Shown here piece by piece: positions 24,816 to 32,639 of a stretch of DNA of 64,000 nt. Each line of letters starts with the position of its first letter. Position 1 is the stretch's first letter. The notes under the pieces were generated by a model. That model was not told the DNA's origin. It was given only the letters and a program-made list of their open reading frames with translations, and did not search any database. The translations under genes were made by a program, and so were the position numbers. This stretch comes from Alphaproteobacteria bacterium (GTDB lineage Bacteria > Pseudomonadota > Alphaproteobacteria > Sphingomonadales > Kordiimonadaceae): NCBI GenBank assembly GCA_006226495.1, contig SBGU01000002.1, forward strand, positions 24,461 through 88,460, given 5' to 3'.

Positions 24816-25340
24816 ATGTGCCGGAGTATTGTTGGTATAAAGCCGTGCGTACAAATATTTGCGCTTTGCCTGTGCACGACACTGAACAGCACCCTGGAAA
24901 GCCGGGAACAACCTGAATTGAAGCGTTTCAGCATAAAAGTGGCGCCGGTAGCCCACGATATCGATCACAATGGCCACGTGAACAATTCTGTATACCTGCG
25001 GTGGGTTCAGGAGGTCGTGATCGCGCACTGGACCAATGTTGCCTCCAGCGTGCTTCTTTCCAGAATTAACTGGATCGCGCTCAAGCATGAAATTGAATAC
25101 AAGAAAGAAGCTTTCTTTGGTGAGCAGTTGGAGATCGCCACCTGCATCACGTACCTGAAGGGCTACAAGGCCGTCTATGAGACCGCCGTCCGTCGGGGGG
25201 AATGCCTGCTGGCATCGGCCAAAAGCGTTTGGGCAGCGCTGGACACACAAACAGGTAAAATCACCAGACTGTCGAAAAAGGAAATCGAGGAACTCTTTCC
25301 CGAACAATCTGGCGAAAAGGCGCCCCCATCCGTCATCTAG
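24816..25340 (+). CDS. Acyl-CoA thioesterase (4HBT hotdog fold)
   Basis: A single-hotdog thioesterase with the active-site segment DIDHNGHVNNSVYLRWVQE and the later YKKEAFFGEQLEIATCI strand, typical of acyl-ACP/acyl-CoA thioesterases of the FadM/YbgC type. ATG 24816 gives 174 aa, but the first 34 residues do not look like part of the fold. TTG 24918 (KRFSIKVAP) may be the true start, giving 140 aa. It is divergent from leuC and ends at a bidirectional terminator. It may release free acid from a CoA intermediate. Confidence 0.85.
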   Translation: MCRSIVGIKPCVQIFALCLCTTLNSTLESREQPELKRFSIKVAPVAHDIDHNGHVNNSVYLRWVQEVVIAHWTNVASSVLLSRINWIALKHEIEYKKEAFFGEQLEIATCITYLKGYKAVYETAVRRGECLLASAKSVWAALDTQTGKITRLSKKEIEELFPEQSGEKAPPSVI

Positions 25341-25358
25341 CCTGCCTGGTCCGGAGGG

Positions 25359-25388
25359 TGATATGCGCCCGAAGGCGCATATCATTTG
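25359..25388. terminator. Bidirectional terminator between thioesterase and lipase genes
   Basis: A perfect 11-bp stem (TGATATGCGCC / GGCGCATATCA) has a CGAA tetraloop and then TTTG. It lies between convergent genes. Confidence 0.7.
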
Positions 25389-25389
25389 C

Positions 25390-26634
25390 CTATTCCGCGA
25401 TAGCGTCTGATGGCGGTCTCGAGATTTCGCCGCAATTGCCGCTGGCAGGTTGCCCGGCAAGTCGCGCACGGGCGAAGGACAGGGAATCCTCAAAGGCACC
25501 ATGCATGGTCTCGTCATGATCCTGCCCGGCATATTCGGACCAGGTGACGGTGTTCCCGGCGGTGCAAAGCGCTGCCGCAATTGCATATTGGCGCAGCGGC
25601 GCGACAGTGTCGTCAGCCAGGCCTGTTGCAATGAAAAACGGGATGTCCGTCTTTACCATCGGCATGTCGGTCACGGGAATGCGCATGGCCGTCAGTTCCT
25701 CCAGCGAGACTGACAATATCTCGGACAGGTCCCGGATTTTCAGCTTGTGCGCCAGTTTTCCAAGGTCGGAGGTGCAGCCTTTTCGGGCTGTGTCCAGCAG
25801 TTGCAAGCCCTTGTCATTGAGCAGATTTTCAATTGCCGGGGCTTCCGGGCGCAAGCCGGTCGAGGCAAAGCTCAGGAACATGTTTGCCGAATTGCGAACC
25901 GGCAAGGAAACGGGCCCTTCCGGGAAGGTGCTGTTGGGTGCCGTTGCCACAATCCCGAGAACGTCCACATCCGGCGCGTATGAGGCGGCGATAATGGCCG
26001 CGCCGAGTGCGGCACCGCCGCCTTGCGATTGCCCCGCGATGACGACCTGGCTGGAAATCAGGCCGGGCCGGGCTGTCCGGGCCGCCCGGATCGAGTCCAG
26101 AATGGAGCGGCCCTCGACCTGCCACTCAAGGTAGGGATGAACCCCCGGGCCGCCAAGGCCTTGGTAATCTGTGGCGACAACCGCAAAACCAGCTTCAAGC
26201 CATTTCGTCAGATAGGTTGCGTCGCGGTCCTTGTGGCCTGTCCATGACGGGGCACAAACGTCCGCAATACCAACCGTGCCATGTGCCCATGCCAGCAAGG
26301 GCCAGCCCCCTGCCGGAGCGTCGCCTTCAGGCAAATACAGTATGCCGCTCACGGGCACCTGACCGGACTTCCAGTGATAGTCCTCTGATGTATAGAGAAT
26401 ACGTACTGCTTCGCCGGTCGCGCCAGTCCGGGGCGCCTCGGCCATCGGCTCCTCGCGGAGCAAGATCCCTGATTTTGCAGGAACCTCGGCGTGCCATTCA
26501 TAAAAGGGCGAAAGTGTCATGTCGCCAGCTTGCGGCCCGGTCGGCAGTTTGCCCGCCGTCTCAGGGGGGCTGCATCCTGCAAGTCCGGCAGCCAGAATGC
26601 CCCATGCGACAACAGTCTTGATACTTTGTGCCAA
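25390..26634 (-). CDS. Lipase-like alpha/beta-hydrolase lipoprotein
   Basis: The protein is a secreted hydrolase resembling secretory lipases: VLAWAHG-type oxyanion strand (LLAWAHGTVG), nucleophile elbow in IAGQSQGGGAALGAA, Asp in GLADDTVAP, and the C-terminal His region around GQDHDETMH. The upstream in-frame codons are not convincing. TTG 26634 lies five bases after GGGAGG and creates a lipoprotein signal peptide with lipobox LAGC (AQSIKTVVAWGILAAGLAGC). This makes a 414-aa outer- or inner-membrane lipoprotein. It is divergent from the TonB-dependent receptor gene, suggesting hydrolysis of an ester before or during uptake. Confidence 0.85.
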   Translation of the reverse strand: MAQSIKTVVAWGILAAGLAGCSPPETAGKLPTGPQAGDMTLSPFYEWHAEVPAKSGILLREEPMAEAPRTGATGEAVRILYTSEDYHWKSGQVPVSGILYLPEGDAPAGGWPLLAWAHGTVGIADVCAPSWTGHKDRDATYLTKWLEAGFAVVATDYQGLGGPGVHPYLEWQVEGRSILDSIRAARTARPGLISSQVVIAGQSQGGGAALGAAIIAASYAPDVDVLGIVATAPNSTFPEGPVSLPVRNSANMFLSFASTGLRPEAPAIENLLNDKGLQLLDTARKGCTSDLGKLAHKLKIRDLSEILSVSLEELTAMRIPVTDMPMVKTDIPFFIATGLADDTVAPLRQYAIAAALCTAGNTVTWSEYAGQDHDETMHGAFEDSLSFARARLAGQPASGNCGEISRPPSDAIAE

Positions 26635-27002
26635 CCGCACCTCCCATGTAACGAAGTGTCCATTCATGTAATGGGAAAGTGGTGGATTCAGGCCGGCGTG
26701 ACAATAATTTCGGTCGCATGAAATGATGCGAAAATAGAATGGCTCCCGACACTCGGTGCATTTCGTGCGAGGCCCACGGGTTCTTCCGGACAACGGGTTG
26801 TCAAGTCAGACCGCCCGTACCAGGGCATTACATTTTATGCATAAATTGATTTGGTTTTTGATTTTGACACCCCCCGACCCTTCTGACTTAGTCGTAGGCA
26901 TGTTGGAGCCTTGGTTCGCCTGTGTTCTGACGCAACGGGATGGGAAAATCTTGTGTCGATAGCTTGGGGAAGTTGTCGGCACCAAGGGGAGGAAATCAAA
27001 TC
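26635..27002. promoter_or_regulatory. Divergent regulatory region with a 12-bp palindrome
   Basis: No gene is visible in this 368-bp gap. It contains the perfect palindrome TTTATGCATAAA (26834-26845), a possible operator, and TTGACA (26864-26869) with a weak CTTAGT 17 bp further, a candidate promoter for the TonB-dependent receptor. AGGGGAGG just before 27003 is its ribosome binding site. Confidence 0.45.
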
Positions 27003-29195
27003 ATGACAACCAGATTCCATCGAGGAATTTCAGTTACAGCAATGGCGATCGCAATGGCGGCGCAGCCCGTATGGGCACAGGCTGATGCAGACAATGCCGG
27101 CGACGACAAGGTTGATTTCAGGCTGGAAGAGATCATTGTGAGCGCCCAGCGGCGCTCGGAAAGCCTGCAAGATGTGCCGGTGACCGTTACGGCGTTTGGC
27201 GCAACGGAAATCGAGCAGGCAAAGATTCAACAAATCGACGATATCGTCACGCGGACGCCTGGCCTCAGCTTCGACGCCTTCCCGTCGTCACAGGCCAGAT
27301 TGTATATTCGGGGCATCGGTTCATCCGACCGGGGCGCCGCGGGCGACCCCAGTGCTGCTGTATTTCTGGATGATATTTATCTGGGTCGTCCTGCCGCGAT
27401 CGCATTCGATGCCTTTGATGTTGAACGCATTGAGGTCATGAAAGGCCCTCAGGGTACCTTGTATGGCCGCAACGTCGTCGGTGGGGCGATCAATGTCATT
27501 ACCAAAAAGCCGGACCTGGACGAAGCCAGCGGCGCGCTGAGCGCAACGGTCGGCAACTACAACCGGCTTGATGGCGCCGGATATGCAAACATCCCGCTTT
27601 CAGAAGGCAAAAGTGCTCTCCGGATCAGCGGCTCATACCGGTCCCATGGCGGCTATGTAGAAAACCTGTACCTGGATCAAGACGTTGAGGACCAGGACAC
27701 GCTCAGCGGTCGCTTGCAGTTTTTCGCCATGCCATCGGAAGCCCTGAGTTTCCTGCTGACAGTTGATGCGACCCGGGACAGGGCGCTGGCACCGGCAAAC
27801 CATGTGCTGGAACTTGATACGTCCAATCCCTTGTCCAATTTCTACAGCCAGAATTTTGATCCCGACGTAACCTACGGCTCGGACCCGGGTTACCAGAACC
27901 GCGATACCTATGGAATTCGTGCTGAAATTTCCAATGATTTCAGCTTTGGCACGCTGTCCTTCCTTGGCTCCTATCGCGACCTTGACTACAGCTTCCGCTA
28001 TGATTTTGACGGCGGCAACCCGGACCCGGACTCTCCCGGCTTTAACGCCGTTGCCGTCAGCGGGGGCAATGACGAAAAAGCCAAAATGTCCAGCCAGGAA
28101 GTCCGCCTGTCGGCCCTGCCGGAGAGCAAGGTTTCCTGGGTTGTCGGCCTGTATCATTACGCGCATGACGTGGACAGGTCGGATATCCTTGAACTGGATT
28201 CATTCCTGATTGCTCCCATTCCCCTCACGGAGAAATTCGTCGCAGATGCGTCGCTCGACAGTTATGCGGCTTTCGGCGATGCAACGGTCCCTGTCGGTGA
28301 AAGATGGAGTGTTTTTGCCGGGCTGCGATACTCGCGGGACAAGAAGACGCAACGCGCCTACAACACAGACAGCATGGCCCCTCTGCGTGCAGATGAATTC
28401 TATGATGTGACGGCAGAGAAAAGCTTCGACGACTGGACCTACCGCATGGGTGTGGAATTCGAGGCGACGCCTGATCACATGTTCTATGCGTCCATTTCAC
28501 GCGGCTACAAGAGCGGCGGCTTCAACGACACGGCGTCCAATGCCGTTGGTGCAGCGACACCGTTTGAGGCGGAAACGGCTGTGCAGTATGAAATTGGCCA
28601 GAAAAGCACCTTTCTGGATGGCTCCTTAATCTGGAACAATACGCTGTATTATATGGACTATTCCAATCTGCAGACCGGGCAGACCGTTGACGGAAAAAGC
28701 ATTACCAGCAACGCCGGCAAGGCCCACATCAAGGGCTTCGAGACGCAACTGACAGCCAATGTGTCTGAGGGGCTGTATCTGTCCTTTGCCTATGCCTATA
28801 CAGACGCGATCTTCGACGAATTCGTTGAAAATGAAGTCGACTATTCCGGCAATCGTATTTCCCGTTCGCCGAAACACAAGCTGACGGTTTCACCCTCTTA
28901 CACAACGAATCTTCCCGGTCTTGGTGCAGATCTGACGTTTGCGGTGGACTACAGGTACGCCAGCAAGATCTTTGACGACAACAGCAACCTGCCGCCGGAA
29001 TTCCGGGACCCGACCCATTTTGTGGATGCACGCATCATTCTTGATGGTTTCAGCAACGGCATGTCCCTGTCGATCTGGGGCAAGAACCTGACCGATGAAC
29101 GCACAAGGACTTTCCAGGGTGGTTTCCTCGGCGCGAATTTTGGCGCATTCAGCCCGCCCATGACGTTCGGCGCAACGCTCGGCCTGAAGTTCTAG
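27003..29195 (+). CDS. TonB-dependent outer-membrane receptor
   Basis: A 730-aa beta-barrel receptor for energised import across the outer membrane. ATG 27003 follows AGGGGAGGAAATCAAATC. The signal peptide ends near PVWAQA. A TonB-box-like LEEIIVSAQRR precedes the plug domain (DVPVTVTAFG, then GPQGTLYGRNVVGGAINVITKKP). The barrel ends in the canonical aromatic-terminated strand GATLGLKF. It is of the sphingomonad-type receptor class often used for complex carbon sources rather than iron. Divergence from the lipase-like lipoprotein and the following metallo-hydrolase gene suggest the ligand is the pathway substrate. Confidence 0.93.
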   Translation: MTTRFHRGISVTAMAIAMAAQPVWAQADADNAGDDKVDFRLEEIIVSAQRRSESLQDVPVTVTAFGATEIEQAKIQQIDDIVTRTPGLSFDAFPSSQARLYIRGIGSSDRGAAGDPSAAVFLDDIYLGRPAAIAFDAFDVERIEVMKGPQGTLYGRNVVGGAINVITKKPDLDEASGALSATVGNYNRLDGAGYANIPLSEGKSALRISGSYRSHGGYVENLYLDQDVEDQDTLSGRLQFFAMPSEALSFLLTVDATRDRALAPANHVLELDTSNPLSNFYSQNFDPDVTYGSDPGYQNRDTYGIRAEISNDFSFGTLSFLGSYRDLDYSFRYDFDGGNPDPDSPGFNAVAVSGGNDEKAKMSSQEVRLSALPESKVSWVVGLYHYAHDVDRSDILELDSFLIAPIPLTEKFVADASLDSYAAFGDATVPVGERWSVFAGLRYSRDKKTQRAYNTDSMAPLRADEFYDVTAEKSFDDWTYRMGVEFEATPDHMFYASISRGYKSGGFNDTASNAVGAATPFEAETAVQYEIGQKSTFLDGSLIWNNTLYYMDYSNLQTGQTVDGKSITSNAGKAHIKGFETQLTANVSEGLYLSFAYAYTDAIFDEFVENEVDYSGNRISRSPKHKLTVSPSYTTNLPGLGADLTFAVDYRYASKIFDDNSNLPPEFRDPTHFVDARIILDGFSNGMSLSIWGKNLTDERTRTFQGGFLGANFGAFSPPMTFGATLGLKF

Positions 29196-29204
29196 GGAAA
29201 AAAT

Positions 29205-29237
29205 TGGGACGCCCTGATAGGTCAGGGCGTCCCATTT
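29205..29237 (+). terminator. Terminator after the TonB-dependent receptor
   Basis: A perfect 13-bp stem (TGGGACGCCCTGA / TCAGGGCGTCCCA, loop TAGG) is preceded by an A-tract and followed by TTT. The T-run is short, so termination may be partial. Confidence 0.65.
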
Positions 29238-29248
29238 GCATATAGTCA

Positions 29249-29266
29249 GGCCGGCTTTCGCCGGCC
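29249..29266 (+). other. Leader hairpin before the metallo-hydrolase gene
   Basis: A perfect 7-bp hairpin, GGCCGGC-TTTC-GCCGGCC, lies 25 bp before the start codon. No U-tract follows it. It may stabilise the mRNA 5' end or act with the upstream hairpin. Confidence 0.4.
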
Positions 29267-29290
29267 AAATTTCAGCGATAGGACACCCCG

Positions 29291-30541
29291 ATGCGAAAAT
29301 ATCTGGCACTGATGGCGCTGGCTACCTGCCTTGTTTATCCAGGCACAATCCCGGGAAGCGGCAAAGCATTCGCGACCGGCTTTGCCAAGGGTGATGAAAC
29401 AGCAAAGCAGCCATTCCGGGGACCCCTTGCACCAGACCTTCCGCTTGCCGGGGGCTATGATGGCGCGGCGAAGGCGCTGGCCCAGGTTGATGACAATCCG
29501 ATCATCGCCTGGGAATATCGTATCTGGTGCGAAACCGGATACCGTTCCCCCGAAGACGCCGGGACCGGGCAGAAAGTCGATGACGCAGCAGATCTGCGGC
29601 GCGACTATATGTCCCCGAAGGGTTTTTTCCACAGCGAAACGGCAAACAGATTGATGCCTGAGGATGGTGTTCCATTTCTGGAGAACGCCTGGTATTTCGG
29701 CGCCGACGGCCTTGGCGTTGTTGTGGTCAGGCGCCCGGAAGGGTTGCTGATCTTTGACACCATGGGCAACCGCGATCATTTCAAACTGGTGCTGTCACAG
29801 ATGAAGGCGGCGGGTCTTGACCCGAAAGATACCCGCTATGTCTTTATCGGACATTTTCATCAGGACCATACCGGTGGTGTCAATCTGATCCGGGAAATTG
29901 CGCCGGATGTAAAGGTCGTGATCGGAGCGCCGGATGCCGCGATTATCGGCGAAGCGCGAGACGCATTACGCGCCGGCAAGATGCCTGAAGCCACCCTTCC
30001 CCTGAAGGCAGTGCCCTTCTATCGGAAGAAAGCCAAAACGCCCGAGGAATCGGTCAGGTTGCAGGAACAGCGCCTGGCAACCATTCCCCGGAGATTCGAT
30101 ATTCTCGTGGAACCGGATGCCGGTGTGAAGACCGGCATGCAGGTCATTGATGTGAGCCCTGCGACCCAGGTATATGCCATTCTCGCCCCGGGGCATACGC
30201 CGGGCCAAACCTGGTTCATTGTGCCGGTGGAACATCGCGGCGAAACACGTCAATTGCTGGTACAGAGCGGCAACGACATGCCTGACGAGGCAAAACAATA
30301 TGCCAATTCTACCAGCTTTGTTCGTGCTGTTGCGGGACAGGTCGGCGCGGACACCATTATCAACACCCATGGGTATCAAGGGGCGATGTATTACCATTTG
30401 CGCCAGTTGAAAGCTGATCCAGGTGGCCCGAACCCCTTCGCAATGGGCCCGGACGGGATTGACCGTTTCCTTGGCATATTCGCAGAATGCCAGCGTGCCA
30501 CCTACAACCGGCTGAAAGACGGAACCTGGCAGGCCTTCTAG
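29291..30541 (+). CDS. Secreted metallo-beta-lactamase-fold hydrolase
   Basis: The 416-aa protein starts with a signal peptide (MRKYLALMALATCLVYPGT). It carries the zinc-binding motif GHFHQDHTGG (H-x-H-x-D-H near residues 188-193) and a later APGHTPGQTW histidine, typical of MBL-fold enzymes. Additional ligand candidates include NTHGYQG near the C-terminus. It is larger than true beta-lactamases and has an N-terminal extension (DNPIIAWEYRIWCETGYRS) that I do not recognise. It probably hydrolyses an ester or lactone in the periplasm as part of the catabolic block. Resistance function is not implied. Confidence 0.85.
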   Translation: MRKYLALMALATCLVYPGTIPGSGKAFATGFAKGDETAKQPFRGPLAPDLPLAGGYDGAAKALAQVDDNPIIAWEYRIWCETGYRSPEDAGTGQKVDDAADLRRDYMSPKGFFHSETANRLMPEDGVPFLENAWYFGADGLGVVVVRRPEGLLIFDTMGNRDHFKLVLSQMKAAGLDPKDTRYVFIGHFHQDHTGGVNLIREIAPDVKVVIGAPDAAIIGEARDALRAGKMPEATLPLKAVPFYRKKAKTPEESVRLQEQRLATIPRRFDILVEPDAGVKTGMQVIDVSPATQVYAILAPGHTPGQTWFIVPVEHRGETRQLLVQSGNDMPDEAKQYANSTSFVRAVAGQVGADTIINTHGYQGAMYYHLRQLKADPGGPNPFAMGPDGIDRFLGIFAECQRATYNRLKDGTWQAF

Positions 30542-30714
30542 GCAGCACATTCAATGGCGCACCCTGGACTTGCCGTTGAAAATCTCGCCTTCGGGGCGGC
30601 TGCCGATTTCATGGGCCCCACCGGCTGCATTGAAGGCCTTTCGGGGAGATCTGAACGGCCCAACGGACGATAACGCCCGGCAGGGCGCCGCTTTTGCGAT
30701 TGCGTGCCCGCCGG
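30542..30714. other. Gap at the right edge of the catabolic block
   Basis: No gene is visible. At 30553-30564 the 12-mer AATGGCGCACCC is the exact complement of the tRNA-Arg 3' end plus two bases (13284-13295). The orientation is inverted relative to the tRNA, which does not fit ordinary attL/attR. Confidence 0.4.
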
Positions 30715-31764
30715 TCAGGCTGCGTGGTCACCCGAGTTGATGGGGCAGGAAACGATGCGTTCCTTATAGTCCGCCCATGAAGCATGGGTGAGCTTTTCGC
30801 GGTAGGGGATGCGGTCTTCGGGCACCAGGGTCCAGGCGATGCCACCACACTTGCGCGCGGGGAACAATAGTTCGCCCAAGCGGGCCTCAAGCGGTCGGTG
30901 GTCGCCGAATTCATCAAAAAAGTCCCAGGCCACCAGGTCACCCTGGCGCAGGCTGCGGCTGGCGTCCGACGGACCTGCCTGATCCTCGATGAAATCGGCC
31001 AACCCGTCCAGCTCGGCCTGCTCCGCGAACAGGCAGACACAACTGTTGCCGTCTGCATCCTTCAGGAGATACCCGCCCGAGCGGCTGTGGTAATAATATT
31101 CGGCGAACGGAAATTCGGCATAAACCTCCGTCATCAGGGAGGCGAGCTGGTCACGCGCCGGGCCACTGTCTTCGGCCGCCCGCAGCGCACTGCGGAAGGG
31201 CGCCAGTTTTTCGGCCAGATATTCATGGTGCAGTTCCTCGATCATGCCCTTGAGCTTCTGGAGCGCGAGCGGGTCCTTTTTCGAGATGAACCGGTCCATG
31301 ACACCCGTATTGAAAGCTTCGATCGTGGCGCCTGCGTCATCCATCTGCCCGGTCAGCAGGATGGTCTTGATGCCCGTGCCCTTGAGCGCGCGGCAGAAAT
31401 CGAGCCCGCGCATGCCCGGCATCACCTCATCGACCACAGCGACGGAAACAATCTTGTAGCGCCCGCCCTTGACCGCAAAATCATGGATTCGGGAAGACTT
31501 CAGCAATACAAACCGGTCGCCGCTTTCGGCCTCGCGGCCTTCGGCAGGATAACCATGTTCGGAAAACAGGTTGAAGGCATCGGCGGCAAGTTTCTGGGAG
31601 GCGCGCACATAGGAAAGCGCGCCGTCGACCGAGGAATAACCAAGCACGGCATGATGGCGGCCAAGCACGCTTCTGAGCGACCAGAGAAAATCCTCATCAT
31701 CATCCAGAAGCAGGGTGCTGCAGGGATGATAGAACGGAAACTCGGGATGGAACGGATTAGTCAC
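30715..31764 (-). CDS. Response regulator with an extended receiver and unknown output domain
   Basis: I start it at GTG 31764, which has GGAGG eight bases upstream; the longer ATG frame adds 18 residues. The 349-aa protein has receiver hallmarks: acidic D21-D22-D23 (TLLLDDDEDF), phospho-acceptor D112 (VVDEVMPGMRG), the LLTGQ strand and K162/K163 (FISKKD). D112 is some 40 residues later than in an ordinary receiver because of an insertion between the first and third strands. The C-terminal half (about 175-349) matches no DNA-binding domain I know. It belongs to the adjacent signalling locus and is divergent from the DHp-receiver gene. Confidence 0.8.
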   Translation of the reverse strand: MTNPFHPEFPFYHPCSTLLLDDDEDFLWSLRSVLGRHHAVLGYSSVDGALSYVRASQKLAADAFNLFSEHGYPAEGREAESGDRFVLLKSSRIHDFAVKGGRYKIVSVAVVDEVMPGMRGLDFCRALKGTGIKTILLTGQMDDAGATIEAFNTGVMDRFISKKDPLALQKLKGMIEELHHEYLAEKLAPFRSALRAAEDSGPARDQLASLMTEVYAEFPFAEYYYHSRSGGYLLKDADGNSCVCLFAEQAELDGLADFIEDQAGPSDASRSLRQGDLVAWDFFDEFGDHRPLEARLGELLFPARKCGGIAWTLVPEDRIPYREKLTHASWADYKERIVSCPINSGDHAA

Positions 31765-31952
31765 GCGATCGCCCTCCGGAACTGGCAAGCCCTGTCCATG
31801 GCATGCGACTGTCGACAATACCCCTCTTGGTCACTATTGATTCTTCCTAAAATTGCAGTCAAAGATTTGCGGTTGTCGCCGCTTTTGTAAAGTGGAAATC
31901 TTGCCATCCGCATTACTTTAGCATAGTGCGACCTGTAACTGGGAGGAATCAG

Positions 31953-32639
31953 ATGGCCGAGCATGCCGAAAACCAGGATCGCCTGCAGGCGCTGATGGCA
32001 CGGCGCCAGGCGGCAGCCCTGCTTCATGACATCAATTCCCCCCTCCTGACAATCCGTACCTTGTCGCAACTGTTGCTGGAAGACGAGAAAAGCAACCGGA
32101 CCGAGGTTGCCACCCGGATCGAGGCCCAGGTGGACCGGATCGGGCGGCTTCTGGACGCCTATTGGCAGATGCTGGACCATACCATCCCCGCAAGCACGGA
32201 CCCGGCAACCGGAATTCCGCAGACCACAGGCTCCACAGGCATGGCCACCGGACCACTTGAAATCCTGCTTGTTGAGGATGACGACATCCACCAGGAGGTC
32301 GGCCGCCGGCTTCTGGCACAGATGGGCCACCATGTCACCCTGTGCGAAAGCGGCGCGGACGCCCTCAGGCTATGCAAAAGCCGGCACTTCGATATCGTCT
32401 TTGTCGACCAGCATGGGCCAAACATGCTTGGGACCGAATTTGCCCGCGCCCAGCGTGCTGCCGCTCACGCAGCCGGCCGCCCTCGCCTTGTCGGCATGTC
32501 CTGCGATCCCCGCACCGACGAAATGCGCAGCGAATGCCTGCTGAACGGCATGCAAGATTATCTGGAAAAACCGCTGACCCGCGACAAGCTGGCCACGATA
32601 CTGGACAGCCTGTTCAACCAGCGCCCACACGCGGGATAG
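31953..32639 (+). CDS. DHp-like plus receiver protein without an ATPase domain
   Basis: The 228-aa protein starts at ATG 31953 (GGGAGGAATCAG upstream). Residues 13-75 resemble a histidine-kinase dimerisation helix pair with H25 in ALLHDINSPLLTIRTLSQLL. The H-box is followed directly by a linker and a receiver domain: acidic VEDDD, phospho-acceptor D152 in VFVDQHGPNMLG, and a C-terminal lysine in YLEKPLTRDKL. There is no HATPase domain, so it cannot be an autonomous kinase; it may shuttle phosphate or dock to the neighbouring sensor kinase. It converges on the kinase gene with a 26-bp tail overlap. Confidence 0.8.
   Translation: MAEHAENQDRLQALMARRQAAALLHDINSPLLTIRTLSQLLLEDEKSNRTEVATRIEAQVDRIGRLLDAYWQMLDHTIPASTDPATGIPQTTGSTGMATGPLEILLVEDDDIHQEVGRRLLAQMGHHVTLCESGADALRLCKSRHFDIVFVDQHGPNMLGTEFARAQRAAAHAAGRPRLVGMSCDPRTDEMRSECLLNGMQDYLEKPLTRDKLATILDSLFNQRPHAG

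Noticed and set aside
29291..30541. Beta-lactamase resistance gene
   Set aside because: The protein is too large and the context is catabolic. The MBL fold alone does not imply antibiotic hydrolysis.
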